A model generated the notes under the pieces. It made no database searches. It saw only the letters and a list, made by a program, of their open reading frames with translations, and was not told where the DNA came from. A stretch of DNA of 8,598 nt. It comes from CAIJKW01 sp964443365. GTDB taxonomy: Bacteria; Patescibacteriota; Minisyncoccia; Phycocordibacterales; CAIZLB01. Of the stretch, positions 1 through 6,961 are shown one piece after another. Position 1 is the first letter of the stretch; each line of letters opens with the position of its first letter. The DNA lies in contig CAYUCM010000029.1 in assembly GCA_964443365.1 (NCBI GenBank), positions 1-8,598 on the forward strand, in the 5' to 3' direction. The translations under genes were made by a program, and so were the position numbers.

Positions 1-719
1 ACAAAAAAAGTTGGTAATTTTAAATTGTTATCTGACCAAGCTTTTTTAATTTCTTTCCATCCAAGTTTTCTTTGGTTTAGATTTTTTCCAGAAGTTCCAG
101 AGTCATACATTCTAACAAATGTTTTTGGAATATATTCTGTTTTAACTCTGTGTATTTTTAGAGTACGTAGAATGAATTCGTAGTCAGCGGCAATCTTGTA
201 GTCTTTTTTGTAAGGCCCGTATTTATTGTAAATTTCTTTTTTGACGAAAAGTGCAGGATGAGGAATGGACCATCCTGAACTTAATAGCTTTTCATTGTAT
301 ATTCCGGTAGACCATTTTCTTGTAATTTTATTGATGTCTTCTCTAAAATATACAATGTCTCCATAAATTATATCCGCATTTGTCTCTTCAAATTTTTTAC
401 ACACATTATATAAAACTTGATCATTGTCGTAAAAATCATCTGAGTTTAATATGCCGATAATGTCCCCCGATGATGCAAGAATACCTTTGTTCATCGCGTC
501 ATATATTCCTTCGTCTTGTTCTGATGTAAATTTAATGTTTAGTTTATCTTTGTAATTAGAAATAATTTCAGCGGTACTGTCTTTTGATAGTGCGTCAATT
601 ATTATATATTCTAATTCAAAGAAGGGGGAGAGTTTATTTATTTGCAAAAGAATACTGTCCGCTGTTCTTGCAATGGTTTTTGCTGAGTTGCGAGTTGGGG
701 TGATGATGGAGAGTTTCAT
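1..719 (-). CDS. GT2 family glycosyltransferase, 3' end cut by window edge
   Basis: The reading frame is open from an ATG at 719-717 to the left edge, giving 239 visible residues and no stop. It is a GT-A fold family 2 glycosyltransferase that moves a sugar from a nucleotide donor to a growing glycan in the cytoplasm. The N-terminus KLSIITPTRNS (2-12) is the typical first beta strand. IIIDALSKDST (39-49) stands where most relatives have a DGGSTDGT-type loop, so the two glycines are replaced. EQDEGIYDAMNKG (67-79) and LNSDD (91-95, the metal-binding DXD-type motif) follow, then HPALFVKK and IAADYEF further on. The family is usually about 250 residues, so only a short tail is probably missing. 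The start codon overlaps the stop of the upstream gene as ATGA, indicating translational coupling and the same operon. Donor and acceptor sugars cannot be read from the sequence. Confidence 0.9.
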   Translation of the reverse strand, partial: MKLSIITPTRNSAKTIARTADSILLQINKLSPFFELEYIIIDALSKDSTAEIISNYKDKLNIKFTSEQDEGIYDAMNKGILASSGDIIGILNSDDFYDNDQVLYNVCKKFEETNADIIYGDIVYFREDINKITRKWSTGIYNEKLLSSGWSIPHPALFVKKEIYNKYGPYKKDYKIAADYEFILRTLKIHRVKTEYIPKTFVRMYDSGTSGKNLNQRKLGWKEIKKAWSDNNLKLPTFF

Positions 720-1624
720 TTTATTTTTAGTATTATTTTTTTTATCAAATATCTCCAAAATGGATAATTATATTTTTGTGTCATTTTATCAGATTTTATG
801 TTTCTGTCTATTTTGACTGGATGATTAAGGGGAAACAATAATTCTTCGGTTTTCATCTCATTGAATTTACTTTTATTCTTAGTGTGTGTTGATTCTGTCT
901 GTCCAAAACCTATATTTGATATTAAGTTATTGGAGGGTAATATATCTAAAAAATTATTTATAAAAAAAGTATAAGTCCATTGATAGTCCCAAGTATCTAT
1001 TTTGTTATTATAGACATCATCAAAAATAGATGTCCAATAATATGCATCTTTTTTATTGTCTAAGATTGAGTTTAGCTTCTTTTCTTCTTTGTGTTTTGGC
1101 CAAGAAGAGATGTTTACATCATATTTATTCCAGGCTCTACGCCACGAGGCCCACCCCCATATGTGCGAATATCTAGAAAAGTAATAGCTGTATTCGTTTT
1201 TGATTTTTCCGAATTGAAAGTTATTACCACTAACCATCCCAATTCGTTCGTCGTGTTGGTATTTGTCTAACATTTCTTCACAAAATTTAAAAAATGAATT
1301 ATTGGGTAAACAGTCATCTTCTAAAATAATTCCACGTTCTTCTTTTTCAAAAAACCAAGTTATTCCAGAAGAAACTCTTTTTTTGCAACCTAAATTGATA
1401 TCAGAGTAGTTTTTGTATACCTCACATTCCCAATCGATTTGTTCAATTATTTTTCTTGTTTCTTCGCATTTGTTTTTTTCTCCAATCTTATTTTCTCTGG
1501 CACCATCTGCAACTACATAGAGTTTAGCTGGCCTTATTTTCTTTATCTCATTAAAAACCCTAATAGTTGTATCTGGTCTGTTGAAAATAATAAATAAAAT
1601 CGGCGTTTTAAAATTTGGATTCAT
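716..1624 (-). CDS. HlpA-like GT-A glycosyltransferase
   Basis: This 302-residue protein resembles the nucleotide-diphospho-sugar transferases often annotated as hemolytic protein HlpA-like. That name is historical; a glycosyltransferase role is more likely. The N-terminus TPILFIIFNRPDTT (7-20) and the following VVADGAR (37-43) form the nucleotide-binding half of a GT-A fold. ILEDDCLP (100-107) contains the acidic triplet E102-D103-D104, in the place of the metal-binding DXD motif. HIWGWASWRRAW (154-165) is a signature of this group and probably shapes the acceptor site. The C-terminus is short, hydrophobic and basic (about 288-302), which may let the enzyme sit on the membrane. It starts 8 bases after the preceding GT2 gene and overlaps the next gene by 4 bases. 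There is no Shine-Dalgarno; the upstream bases are nearly all A and T. Its sugar specificity is unknown. Confidence 0.82.
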   Translation of the reverse strand: MNPNFKTPILFIIFNRPDTTIRVFNEIKKIRPAKLYVVADGARENKIGEKNKCEETRKIIEQIDWECEVYKNYSDINLGCKKRVSSGITWFFEKEERGIILEDDCLPNNSFFKFCEEMLDKYQHDERIGMVSGNNFQFGKIKNEYSYYFSRYSHIWGWASWRRAWNKYDVNISSWPKHKEEKKLNSILDNKKDAYYWTSIFDDVYNNKIDTWDYQWTYTFFINNFLDILPSNNLISNIGFGQTESTHTKNKSKFNEMKTEELLFPLNHPVKIDRNIKSDKMTQKYNYPFWRYLIKKIILKIK

Positions 1625-1632
1625 AAAATTAA

Positions 1633-2343
1633 TTATATATATTTAAACATAAAGAATAGTATTCTGATAAAGATATTGGGGGTAGGGAGATTGTTATCTT
1701 TTAATTCTGAAAGATATCTTTCATGATTCAAGTCGCCCAATGAATTTCCTCTTTTGATAAAAATAGTAGATAAAACCGGAATATATTTAAACTTAGATTC
1801 TTTAACTCTTGAAATTTTAACGAATAAATTTAGATCACCACAAATTTTAAATTTATCAAAATCAAATCCACCAGCTTTTTCATATATCTTTTTTGAAAAT
1901 ATGATGCTTGGTTGAATAGCTGGTATACACCCATGCTTTAAGAAGAACTTACCAAATCTCCTTCCTTTACTATGTTTGTTTCTTTGTTCGTGTATAAAAT
2001 AATAAGTTCCATTGGAATAAATAAAATCTAATTTTTCTTCCATTGCGTTTTCATACATCTTTTTATAACCGTCTGAAATTATTTGATCGTCAGAATTTAC
2101 CCATGTTATATATTCACCCTTGGCTTCGCAGAAACCCTGATGAATCGCTCCATACATGCCAGTATTTTCTGTTTGATGTAATAGTTTGATGTGTGGATAT
2201 TTATTAATTATTTCTATAGATCCATCTGTTGAACCACCATCAACTATTATGTGTTCATAAGGTATGGCCAATGATTTAATAGAGAGTATATTTTCTTCAA
2301 TATACTCGGCGTTATTTAGATTGGGTGTGATTATGGAAAGCAT
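1633..2343 (-). CDS. GT2 family glycosyltransferase
   Basis: This is a 236-residue GT-A family 2 glycosyltransferase, near the usual length for compact members of the family. The first strand is LSIITPNLNNAEYI (2-15). HIIVDGGSTDGS (31-42) is the canonical nucleotide-binding loop. TGMYGAIHQGF (61-71) matches the usual GxYDAxNxGF helix. WVNSDDQ (81-87) carries the metal-binding aspartates. The segment around FDKFKICGDLNLFVKISR is the acceptor-side region, usually with AAD-type residues; here it reads CGD. The C-terminus ends in a hydrophobic, slightly basic stretch (IFIRILFFMFKYI), possibly membrane-associating. The gene begins one base after the stop of the upstream GT gene, so it belongs to the same transcript. 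There is no Shine-Dalgarno motif before the ATG; TTATTAAT lies immediately upstream. Substrates cannot be assigned. Confidence 0.9.
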   Translation of the reverse strand: MLSIITPNLNNAEYIEENILSIKSLAIPYEHIIVDGGSTDGSIEIINKYPHIKLLHQTENTGMYGAIHQGFCEAKGEYITWVNSDDQIISDGYKKMYENAMEEKLDFIYSNGTYYFIHEQRNKHSKGRRFGKFFLKHGCIPAIQPSIIFSKKIYEKAGGFDFDKFKICGDLNLFVKISRVKESKFKYIPVLSTIFIKRGNSLGDLNHERYLSELKDNNLPTPNIFIRILFFMFKYI

Positions 2344-2344
2344 A

Positions 2345-3304
2345 TTAATAACGAATTAATTTAATTAAAAATCTTTTAAACCATTTTATTTTTTGTTTGA
2401 TTATATTTTCCGATTTCGACACAGGTTTCCTGCCAGTTTTTTTGATGAACTCTTCCTCTAATTCTTTTATGTGCCAAATTTGTAATGGCTCAAAAAAAAG
2501 TATTCCGTGTTTGTCGAATAGTTCTAGAATTTCTTTTTTATGCCATGATGGCTTAAAATTCTCAACTAATTTAAGCGATTCTATTCCAGCTAACCATTCT
2601 GGATTAGTAGGGGAGAGTTTTGTGTTTTTACAATCAAGAGAAATGGAGTAAGAGGAGTTAATTGATATATAATTTTCTGGTTTCTTAATCAATTCAGTAC
2701 ATCTATACCAAGCTTGTTTGAACTGAGTTTTATCCCATGATACCCATTGAAGATGTATTATTGGTATGTCACTAATTCTTTGACATTTATCTAGGAATTT
2801 TTTAGGCACTCTTGACGTATGGTCATTAATTACAAATTCATTGTCATAGTTTGTAATTCCATCATCAACCCAGGCTGCTCTTTGATAATTTCTATACCAC
2901 GCTCCTGTATCATTGTATTTATCTATCGATTTCCATAATTGTATCCATGGGAATCTGAAGCTGTCACCAAAATTAAAATCATGATTTTCGATGAAATTCT
3001 TAAACGACTTTGGTGGTATGTATTCATCGGCATCCAAACAAAGTATTAGTTTTTTCCCATCATATTTTCTTGCTGCGTTTAATAAATCCCAACGTACTAA
3101 ATTGGAATGACCTTCTCTGTGGTTTTCTATGATTGATACCTTTGGAAACTTTTTGTAANNNNNNNNNNCTCTTGACCCATCATCAGACATTTGGTCTGCG
3201 ATGATGATGGCATCACAATATTGGGAAAGAATCTCCAGTGTTATAGGGAGAATATCTACCTCATTCTTAACCGGCATTAAACAGATTACTTTAGGTTTGG
3301 TCAT
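2345..3304 (-). CDS. GT2 family glycosyltransferase interrupted by an N gap
   Basis: This is a family 2 glycosyltransferase, 319 residues as assembled. VICLMPVKNEVDILP (6-20) is the first strand, IIADQMSDDGSR (34-45) the nucleotide-binding loop, and LCLDADEYIP (88-97) the metal-binding DXD-type motif with D91 and D93. The WIQLW and WYRNYQRAAW segments are aromatic-rich and recall GT2 proteins with a core-glycosyltransferase-like acceptor region. Ten Ns at 3159-3168 replace most of codons 46-49. The frame is consistent on both sides, and the retained first base of codon 46 is G, as expected for the common GSRE motif. The tail KWFKRFLIKLIRY is amphipathic and basic, perhaps a peripheral membrane anchor. 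The start overlaps the upstream stop as ATGA, so it is translationally coupled. The real length depends on whether the gap is exactly ten bases. Confidence 0.87.
   Translation of the reverse strand: MTKPKVICLMPVKNEVDILPITLEILSQYCDAIIIADQMSDDGSRXXXXYKKFPKVSIIENHREGHSNLVRWDLLNAARKYDGKKLILCLDADEYIPPKSFKNFIENHDFNFGDSFRFPWIQLWKSIDKYNDTGAWYRNYQRAAWVDDGITNYDNEFVINDHTSRVPKKFLDKCQRISDIPIIHLQWVSWDKTQFKQAWYRCTELIKKPENYISINSSYSISLDCKNTKLSPTNPEWLAGIESLKLVENFKPSWHKKEILELFDKHGILFFEPLQIWHIKELEEEFIKKTGRKPVSKSENIIKQKIKWFKRFLIKLIRY
3159..3168. other. assembly gap of ten Ns
   Basis: Ten consecutive ambiguous bases lie inside the GT2 gene, just after the DDGSR loop. Ten Ns do not break the reading frame when the partial codons at both ends are counted, and the missing stretch would be about four residues. 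This may be a scaffold join or masked low-quality bases rather than biology. Confidence 0.98.
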
Positions 3305-4515
3305 TTGTTTTTGATTTTTCTATAGATTATTTTGAAATATCTATTTCTAATTAGTTTTTTAATGTCGTTTATTATATTATACCAAAATCTTCTTATTTTA
3401 TGAGGAAACGGATTATTTAGAACATCCTCGTATATTTTAACGATTCTGGATATTTGCCTACTTAATTCGTAATTTTTTTCAAACTGTTCTTTTGCTTTTT
3501 GTGATCTAAAACTATAGTAATCTTTGTCTTTAAATAGCTTCTTTAGTTCATTAGTATAATCTTCAGTATTAGATAGAACGTTTCCAGCTTTACCGATTGT
3601 TTCTATGTGGCCATTACTATAACTAGAAGTGTGACTCACTATTGGTTTTCCAAAATACATTGCTTCTGCCATGGCAGCGGAATTAACCTCCCCATCTTTT
3701 CTGCCGTGAGAAAACACGTCTAGAGTTTTGATAAATGAATAAATATCATCCTGAGTTTCAGCATATGGTAGAAAAATTATATTTTTAATATTTAAATCCT
3801 TGGCTTGTTTTTTATAAAGACTACTTCCATTTAACATTAAGAAAACGGTGTCATCATTTTCAATCTTTTTGTAGGCCTCTAGTGGTACGGGGGAATATAT
3901 CCAATCATCATTTCTTTGATGGAAACCAAATACAAACTTGTCTTTAATACCTAATTTTTCTCTCAAGTCTACGTACTCTTTGTTTGGTATATTTATAAAA
4001 GTAGAAATTACTTCAACTCTCTTTTTGTCACCGCCATTCTTAATCCATTGTTCTGCAGACCATTTTGATATATGTAAAACTCGTGAAATATTATATTGAT
4101 TATCTGAAAAACCAGAGAGGTGAAGAGAATCCACAATAGGCTTTGTTTTTATTTTATTGAAAGGATATTCTGGGTACCCGCCTCTGCCAGTTTGAATAAT
4201 GTCATATTCGTTTTCATTAAATTTTTCCCAGAAATCTGTATTAATCCATCTATGAACTGCAGAATTCATGTCTTTTGCTTCAACTTTAAATTTAATCAAA
4301 TTAACATTGCTATTTTTCATAAACTCCAGTCTTTCAGGATCAGTATCCATGTGTTTATAATCGCTATCTTTATACGGAGCCGCATCGCAATAAAAATAAT
4401 CAACCACAAATTTATCTACAGGTAAATTGACTGCGAGTACTTGTAGAAACTTCTCTGTACCACCAGTTGATAATCCGCCAAATTTTATAAATGCAACTTT
4501 AGTTTTTTTGTTCAT
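3301..4515 (-). CDS. GT-B fold glycosyltransferase (GT4-like)
   Basis: This 404-residue retaining-type glycosyltransferase has the two-domain GT-B layout. The N-terminal Rossmann half begins VAFIKFGGLSTGGTEKF (7-23), with the glycine-rich loop of the GT4 family. LHISKWSAEQWIKNGG (147-162) is near the domain junction. The C-terminal half begins FVFGFHQRNDDW (194-205), and the donor-binding motif is HGRKDGEVNSAAMAEAM (270-286), giving the E-x7-E pair E276 and E284. GKPIVSH (289-295) completes the donor site. The last 35 residues are rich in lysine, arginine and aromatics and have no place in the core fold; they may bind the membrane. The start lies inside the end of the epimerase gene, a 17-base overlap. 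It is supported because the glycine-rich loop begins only a few residues later. There is no Shine-Dalgarno. It probably adds a sugar to the same glycan as its GT2 neighbours. Confidence 0.88.
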   Translation of the reverse strand: MNKKTKVAFIKFGGLSTGGTEKFLQVLAVNLPVDKFVVDYFYCDAAPYKDSDYKHMDTDPERLEFMKNSNVNLIKFKVEAKDMNSAVHRWINTDFWEKFNENEYDIIQTGRGGYPEYPFNKIKTKPIVDSLHLSGFSDNQYNISRVLHISKWSAEQWIKNGGDKKRVEVISTFINIPNKEYVDLREKLGIKDKFVFGFHQRNDDWIYSPVPLEAYKKIENDDTVFLMLNGSSLYKKQAKDLNIKNIIFLPYAETQDDIYSFIKTLDVFSHGRKDGEVNSAAMAEAMYFGKPIVSHTSSYSNGHIETIGKAGNVLSNTEDYTNELKKLFKDKDYYSFRSQKAKEQFEKNYELSRQISRIVKIYEDVLNNPFPHKIRRFWYNIINDIKKLIRNRYFKIIYRKIKNK

Positions 4516-5446
4516 CTAATATTTTTTCAATTGCTTTTTTAACAGCTTGATTTGAAGATAGGGATGGGCGCCATCCTAGTTTTTTTAATTTTGAAAAATC
4601 GTATTTGAATTTAGAGACGTCTCCAACCCAGCCGCGACTACTGCTACCATATTTAATTTTAGCCGGCAATGACATTGTTGATACAATCATTTCAGCAATT
4701 TCAGAAACTTTAGTCTGACTATCTACACCAATATTGTACACATTAAAATCCAGATTAGATTTCTTCCATATAAACAGAATTGCTTCCACTACTTCTTTTA
4801 CATAGATGTAGGGTTTAATTTGTTGACCGTTGCCTAGAACCTTTAATTCTTTTGAGTTATTTTTGAGTTGCTTGATAAAGTCAAAAATAGCTCCATGGGT
4901 TGCATATTCTCCAACTACATTAGGAAAACGAGTTATCCATATTTTTATGCCGTAATTATGAGAGTATGCACTCAGATAGGCTTCTGAGGCTAATTTTGCA
5001 GCTCCATAGTGGGAAATGGGAATAAGGGGACCGGTATCTTCCTTAACAGCCAGATTTGTATCTCCGTAAATAGCTCCAGTTGAAGAAAAAACAATTTCTT
5101 TTATATTGTGGATTCTGGCATTTTCTAAAACCTCTATGGTTGTATTAAAGGTATTTAAGAAATCAGTTTTTGGCGACTTACAGCTGCTTGCAATATCGGA
5201 GTTTGCTGCTAGATGAAATATTGTATTGAATTTATATTCTTCAAATATAGACTCAAATTTTCTCTTATTTAAAATGTCACCTTTAATGAAGATAAACATC
5301 TCGTTGTCCTTAAAACGGGACATGTTTCTTTTTGTACCTAGAGATAAGTTATCATAAACCACAACTTTGTAACCAGAATTTAGTAGTTCTTCACATAAAT
5401 GATTACCTATAAAACCAGCTCCTCCTGTAACGAGTATTGTTTTCAT
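4499..5446 (-). CDS. NAD-dependent nucleotide-sugar epimerase/dehydratase (extended SDR)
   Basis: This is a 315-residue extended short-chain dehydrogenase/reductase of the GalE-like class, which alters a nucleotide sugar through transient NAD oxidation in the cytoplasm. The NAD-binding loop TGGAGFIG (7-14) and the acidic D32 of VVYDNLSLGTKRN (29-41) bind the cofactor. HLAAN (78-82) is the usual second cofactor motif. FSSTGAIYGD (120-129) supplies the catalytic Ser/Thr, and SHYGAAK (145-151) supplies Tyr147 and Lys151. Catalytic residues are therefore intact and the length is normal. It starts 3 bases after the transaldolase stop and overlaps the next glycosyltransferase by 17 bases. The family covers UDP-glucose, UDP-GlcNAc and UDP-glucuronate epimerases as well as heptose-modifying enzymes, so the substrate is open. 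The neighbouring heptose genes make a nucleotide-heptose possible, but that is inference. Confidence 0.9.
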   Translation of the reverse strand: MKTILVTGGAGFIGNHLCEELLNSGYKVVVYDNLSLGTKRNMSRFKDNEMFIFIKGDILNKRKFESIFEEYKFNTIFHLAANSDIASSCKSPKTDFLNTFNTTIEVLENARIHNIKEIVFSSTGAIYGDTNLAVKEDTGPLIPISHYGAAKLASEAYLSAYSHNYGIKIWITRFPNVVGEYATHGAIFDFIKQLKNNSKELKVLGNGQQIKPYIYVKEVVEAILFIWKKSNLDFNVYNIGVDSQTKVSEIAEMIVSTMSLPAKIKYGSSSRGWVGDVSKFKYDFSKLKKLGWRPSLSSNQAVKKAIEKILDEQKN

Positions 5447-5449
5447 GAT

Positions 5450-6166
5450 TTATATATTAAATCCAGCACCTTGAGCATCGTTGTAAAACATTTTTACTGT
5501 GTCTAGAGAATATTCATCTAAGTCATATCCAACAAATGATAGTTTTTTCAGTATATCGTTTGTTACAGTTATTATATGACAGCCAACCTCGTCTGCTTGA
5601 AAAATATTTAACAGTTCTCTTGGGCTAGCCCAAATCAATTCTGATTTTGGATTAGTTGAAAGAACCTGTACGCACTCTTTCATTAAGGGTACAGGATCTA
5701 CGCCCGTATCAGCGATTCTTCCAGCAAAAACTGATACACAACTTGGGACTTTTGGATTTAGTGATTCCACAACATTTCTGACCTGATCTAGTGTCATTAT
5801 TGCTGTTACATTTAGTTTAACATTTTGATTTGATAATTTCTTAATCAAATCATAGCTGTATTCTTTTTTTGTGTTAGTTATTGGAATTTTTACATAGACA
5901 TTTTCCCCCCAGCTTGAAATTTCAAGAGCCTGTCTTTCCATTTCAGTAAAATCATCAGAGAATACTTCAAATGATATAGGTTTTTTTGTAATTGTATTTA
6001 ATATATCTTTTGCAAAAACTTTATAATCATTAACTCCAGCTTTTTTCATGAGGGTTGGGTTTGTTGTTAGGCCCTGTATGTATTCTTTTTCATACATTTC
6101 CATCATCCCAGCTTTGTCTGCGCCGTCTGCAAAAATTTTGATTTTTAGATCCTTGATTGTTTTCAT
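5450..6166 (-). CDS. tal: transaldolase / fructose-6-phosphate aldolase family protein
   Basis: This 238-residue class I aldolase of the small transaldolase (TalC/FSA-like) group is shorter than the classical TalB of more than 300 residues. IFADGADKAGM (11-21) holds the conserved early aspartate D14. LTTNPTLMKKAG (33-44) is a family signature. VYVKIPITNT (90-99) contains Lys93, which by family alignment forms the Schiff base with the ketose. FAGRIADTG (147-155) and WASPREL (178-184) line the phosphate and active sites. It would cleave or form ketose phosphates by moving a dihydroxyacetone unit. Sedoheptulose 7-phosphate is a plausible product. It lies 13 bases after gmhA in the same operon, and GmhA uses sedoheptulose 7-phosphate, so it may feed heptose synthesis. 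A true transaldolase and a fructose-6-phosphate aldolase cannot be separated by inspection. Confidence 0.9.
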   Translation of the reverse strand: MKTIKDLKIKIFADGADKAGMMEMYEKEYIQGLTTNPTLMKKAGVNDYKVFAKDILNTITKKPISFEVFSDDFTEMERQALEISSWGENVYVKIPITNTKKEYSYDLIKKLSNQNVKLNVTAIMTLDQVRNVVESLNPKVPSCVSVFAGRIADTGVDPVPLMKECVQVLSTNPKSELIWASPRELLNIFQADEVGCHIITVTNDILKKLSFVGYDLDEYSLDTVKMFYNDAQGAGFNI

Positions 6167-6179
6167 GTTTTTTAAATTA

Positions 6180-6785
6180 TTATTTTGTGGATTCCCATTT
6201 AGCTTCTTGAACTTTTAAAATTGGGCTTGATACCATTAGGTGCCAAATTACAGCATGGAATGATTCCGTAAGGGGAGTTACCATGTCTGGGCTGATGGTT
6301 GGGATTATTATCGACACGTCTGCAACTTTGGCCGTATAGCCACCATCTCTACCTACAATACCAAATATTTTAGCGCCAATCTCTTTAGAATACTTAAGGG
6401 CTTGAACAATATTTGTACTGATGTTTTTTTCTTCATTTCCTCCACCGACAGAAATAACAAAAATACAATCTTTTGATGTTAATCTGCTTCCCTTTAGCCA
6501 GTTTGCAAAAACTGAATCCCAGCCGTCATCATTTATCCTGGCTGTAAGTTCTGATACGTTATCAGTTGGAGCATAAGCTTCTATACCTATCAGTTTTCTA
6601 AAATCATTCACAGCATGCCCTGCATTTCCAGCACTACCGCCTACGCCAAGAATAAATAATCTACCGCCATTATTTCTGACATTTAAAATTAAATTTATTG
6701 CTTTTTCTATAGCCGTTTTATCCACCGTTTTACTTATCTGCTCAACGGCTTGTAAATATGAATTTATGTAATTAGTAGCTTCCAT
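6180..6785 (-). CDS. gmhA: phosphoheptose isomerase, SIS domain (GmhA-like)
   Basis: This is a 201-residue single SIS-domain protein, the size of GmhA, which converts sedoheptulose 7-phosphate to D-glycero-D-manno-heptose 7-phosphate. An N-terminal helical stretch (about 1-38) precedes the phosphate-binding loop LGVGGSAGNAGH (46-57). ISVGGGNEEKN (111-121) is the second phosphate loop; the serine-rich SxSG form of many SIS proteins is replaced by GGGN. The metal or catalytic candidates by alignment to E. coli GmhA are His57, Asp61, Glu174 and His182. E. coli has Glu and Gln at the positions of Asp61 and Glu174, so this belongs to a variant GmhA-like subfamily. TPLTESFHAVIWH (170-182) is the C-terminal active-site helix. 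It is the first gene of the leftward operon, and the heptose kinase, phosphatase and nucleotidyltransferase functions lie beside it. A different sugar-phosphate isomerase role is possible but less likely. Confidence 0.87.
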   Translation of the reverse strand: MEATNYINSYLQAVEQISKTVDKTAIEKAINLILNVRNNGGRLFILGVGGSAGNAGHAVNDFRKLIGIEAYAPTDNVSELTARINDDGWDSVFANWLKGSRLTSKDCIFVISVGGGNEEKNISTNIVQALKYSKEIGAKIFGIVGRDGGYTAKVADVSIIIPTISPDMVTPLTESFHAVIWHLMVSSPILKVQEAKWESTK

Positions 6786-6831
6786 ATAGTTTATTGTTTG
6801 TTAACTTTTAAAACCCTTAAAACCTATTAAT

Positions 6832-6860
6832 ATACTATGATTTATATATCATTTTGTCTA
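6832..6860 (-). promoter_or_regulatory. candidate sigma70-type promoter for the gmhA operon
   Basis: On the minus strand, TAGACA (6860-6855; one mismatch to TTGACA) is followed after 17 bases by TAGTAT (6837-6832; two mismatches to TATAAT). This would start transcription near 6825 and leave an untranslated leader of about 40 bases. The leader contains two copies of GGTTTTA (complement of TAAAACC at 6809-6815 and 6818-6824) but no SD near the ATG. The region is very AT-rich, so chance matches are likely. Confidence 0.35.
6837..6852. repeat. short AT-rich palindrome in the divergent promoter region
   Basis: ATGAT and ATCAT are inverted arms around TTATAT, so seven of eight base pairs are symmetrical. 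It covers the spacer and touches the -10 element of the candidate leftward promoter, where a repressor could bind. It is short and AT-rich, so chance is a real alternative. Confidence 0.25.
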
Positions 6861-6875
6861 TGTGGCACTCGATAA

Positions 6876-6899
6876 AGACATCTTTTTTAAATAATGTCT
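6876..6899. repeat. inverted repeat AGACAT-N12-ATGTCT between divergent promoters
   Basis: Two perfect six-base arms (6876-6881 and 6894-6899) flank 12 AT-rich bases. A further TGTCTA at 6855-6860 is an exact copy of TGTCTA at 6895-6900. The repeat lies between the two candidate -35 boxes, a natural place for an operator controlling both directions. The loop is long and the arms short, so a terminator is unlikely. The regulatory role is a guess. Confidence 0.35.
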
Positions 6900-6926
6900 A
6901 ACCCCGATCTTTCAATCTTTAAAAAA

Positions 6927-6954
6927 TTGATAAAAGTTCGAAAAAGACTATAAT
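6927..6954 (+). promoter_or_regulatory. strong sigma70-type promoter giving a leaderless transcript
   Basis: TTGATA (6927-6932; one mismatch to TTGACA), a 16-base spacer and a perfect TATAAT (6949-6954) lie directly before the rightward gene. Seven bases separate the -10 box from the A of the ATG at 6962, so normal promoter geometry puts the transcript start at or within a base of the start codon. No ribosome-binding site precedes the ATG, which agrees with a leaderless mRNA. Confidence 0.7.
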
Positions 6955-6961
6955 CTGTATT

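Noticed and set aside
2397..2651. 84-codon plus-strand open frame
   Set aside because: It lies wholly antisense to the GT2 gene at 2345-3304, has no recognisable domain or promoter, and its composition reflects the opposite strand.
4120..4425. 101-codon plus-strand open frame
   Set aside because: It is antisense to the GT-B glycosyltransferase. The Phe/Ile/His-rich product resembles a membrane protein only because it mirrors Lys/Asn/Asp-rich codons.
6838..6876. 12-codon small ORF in the divergent intergenic region
   Set aside because: It begins at an ATG inside an AT-rich palindrome, has no ribosome-binding site or leaderless promoter spacing, and is no longer than chance would give.
6876..6899. 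intrinsic terminator from the AGACAT/ATGTCT repeat
   Set aside because: Six-base arms with low GC and a 12-base loop would make a weak hairpin, and it lies between divergent promoters where no transcript should end.
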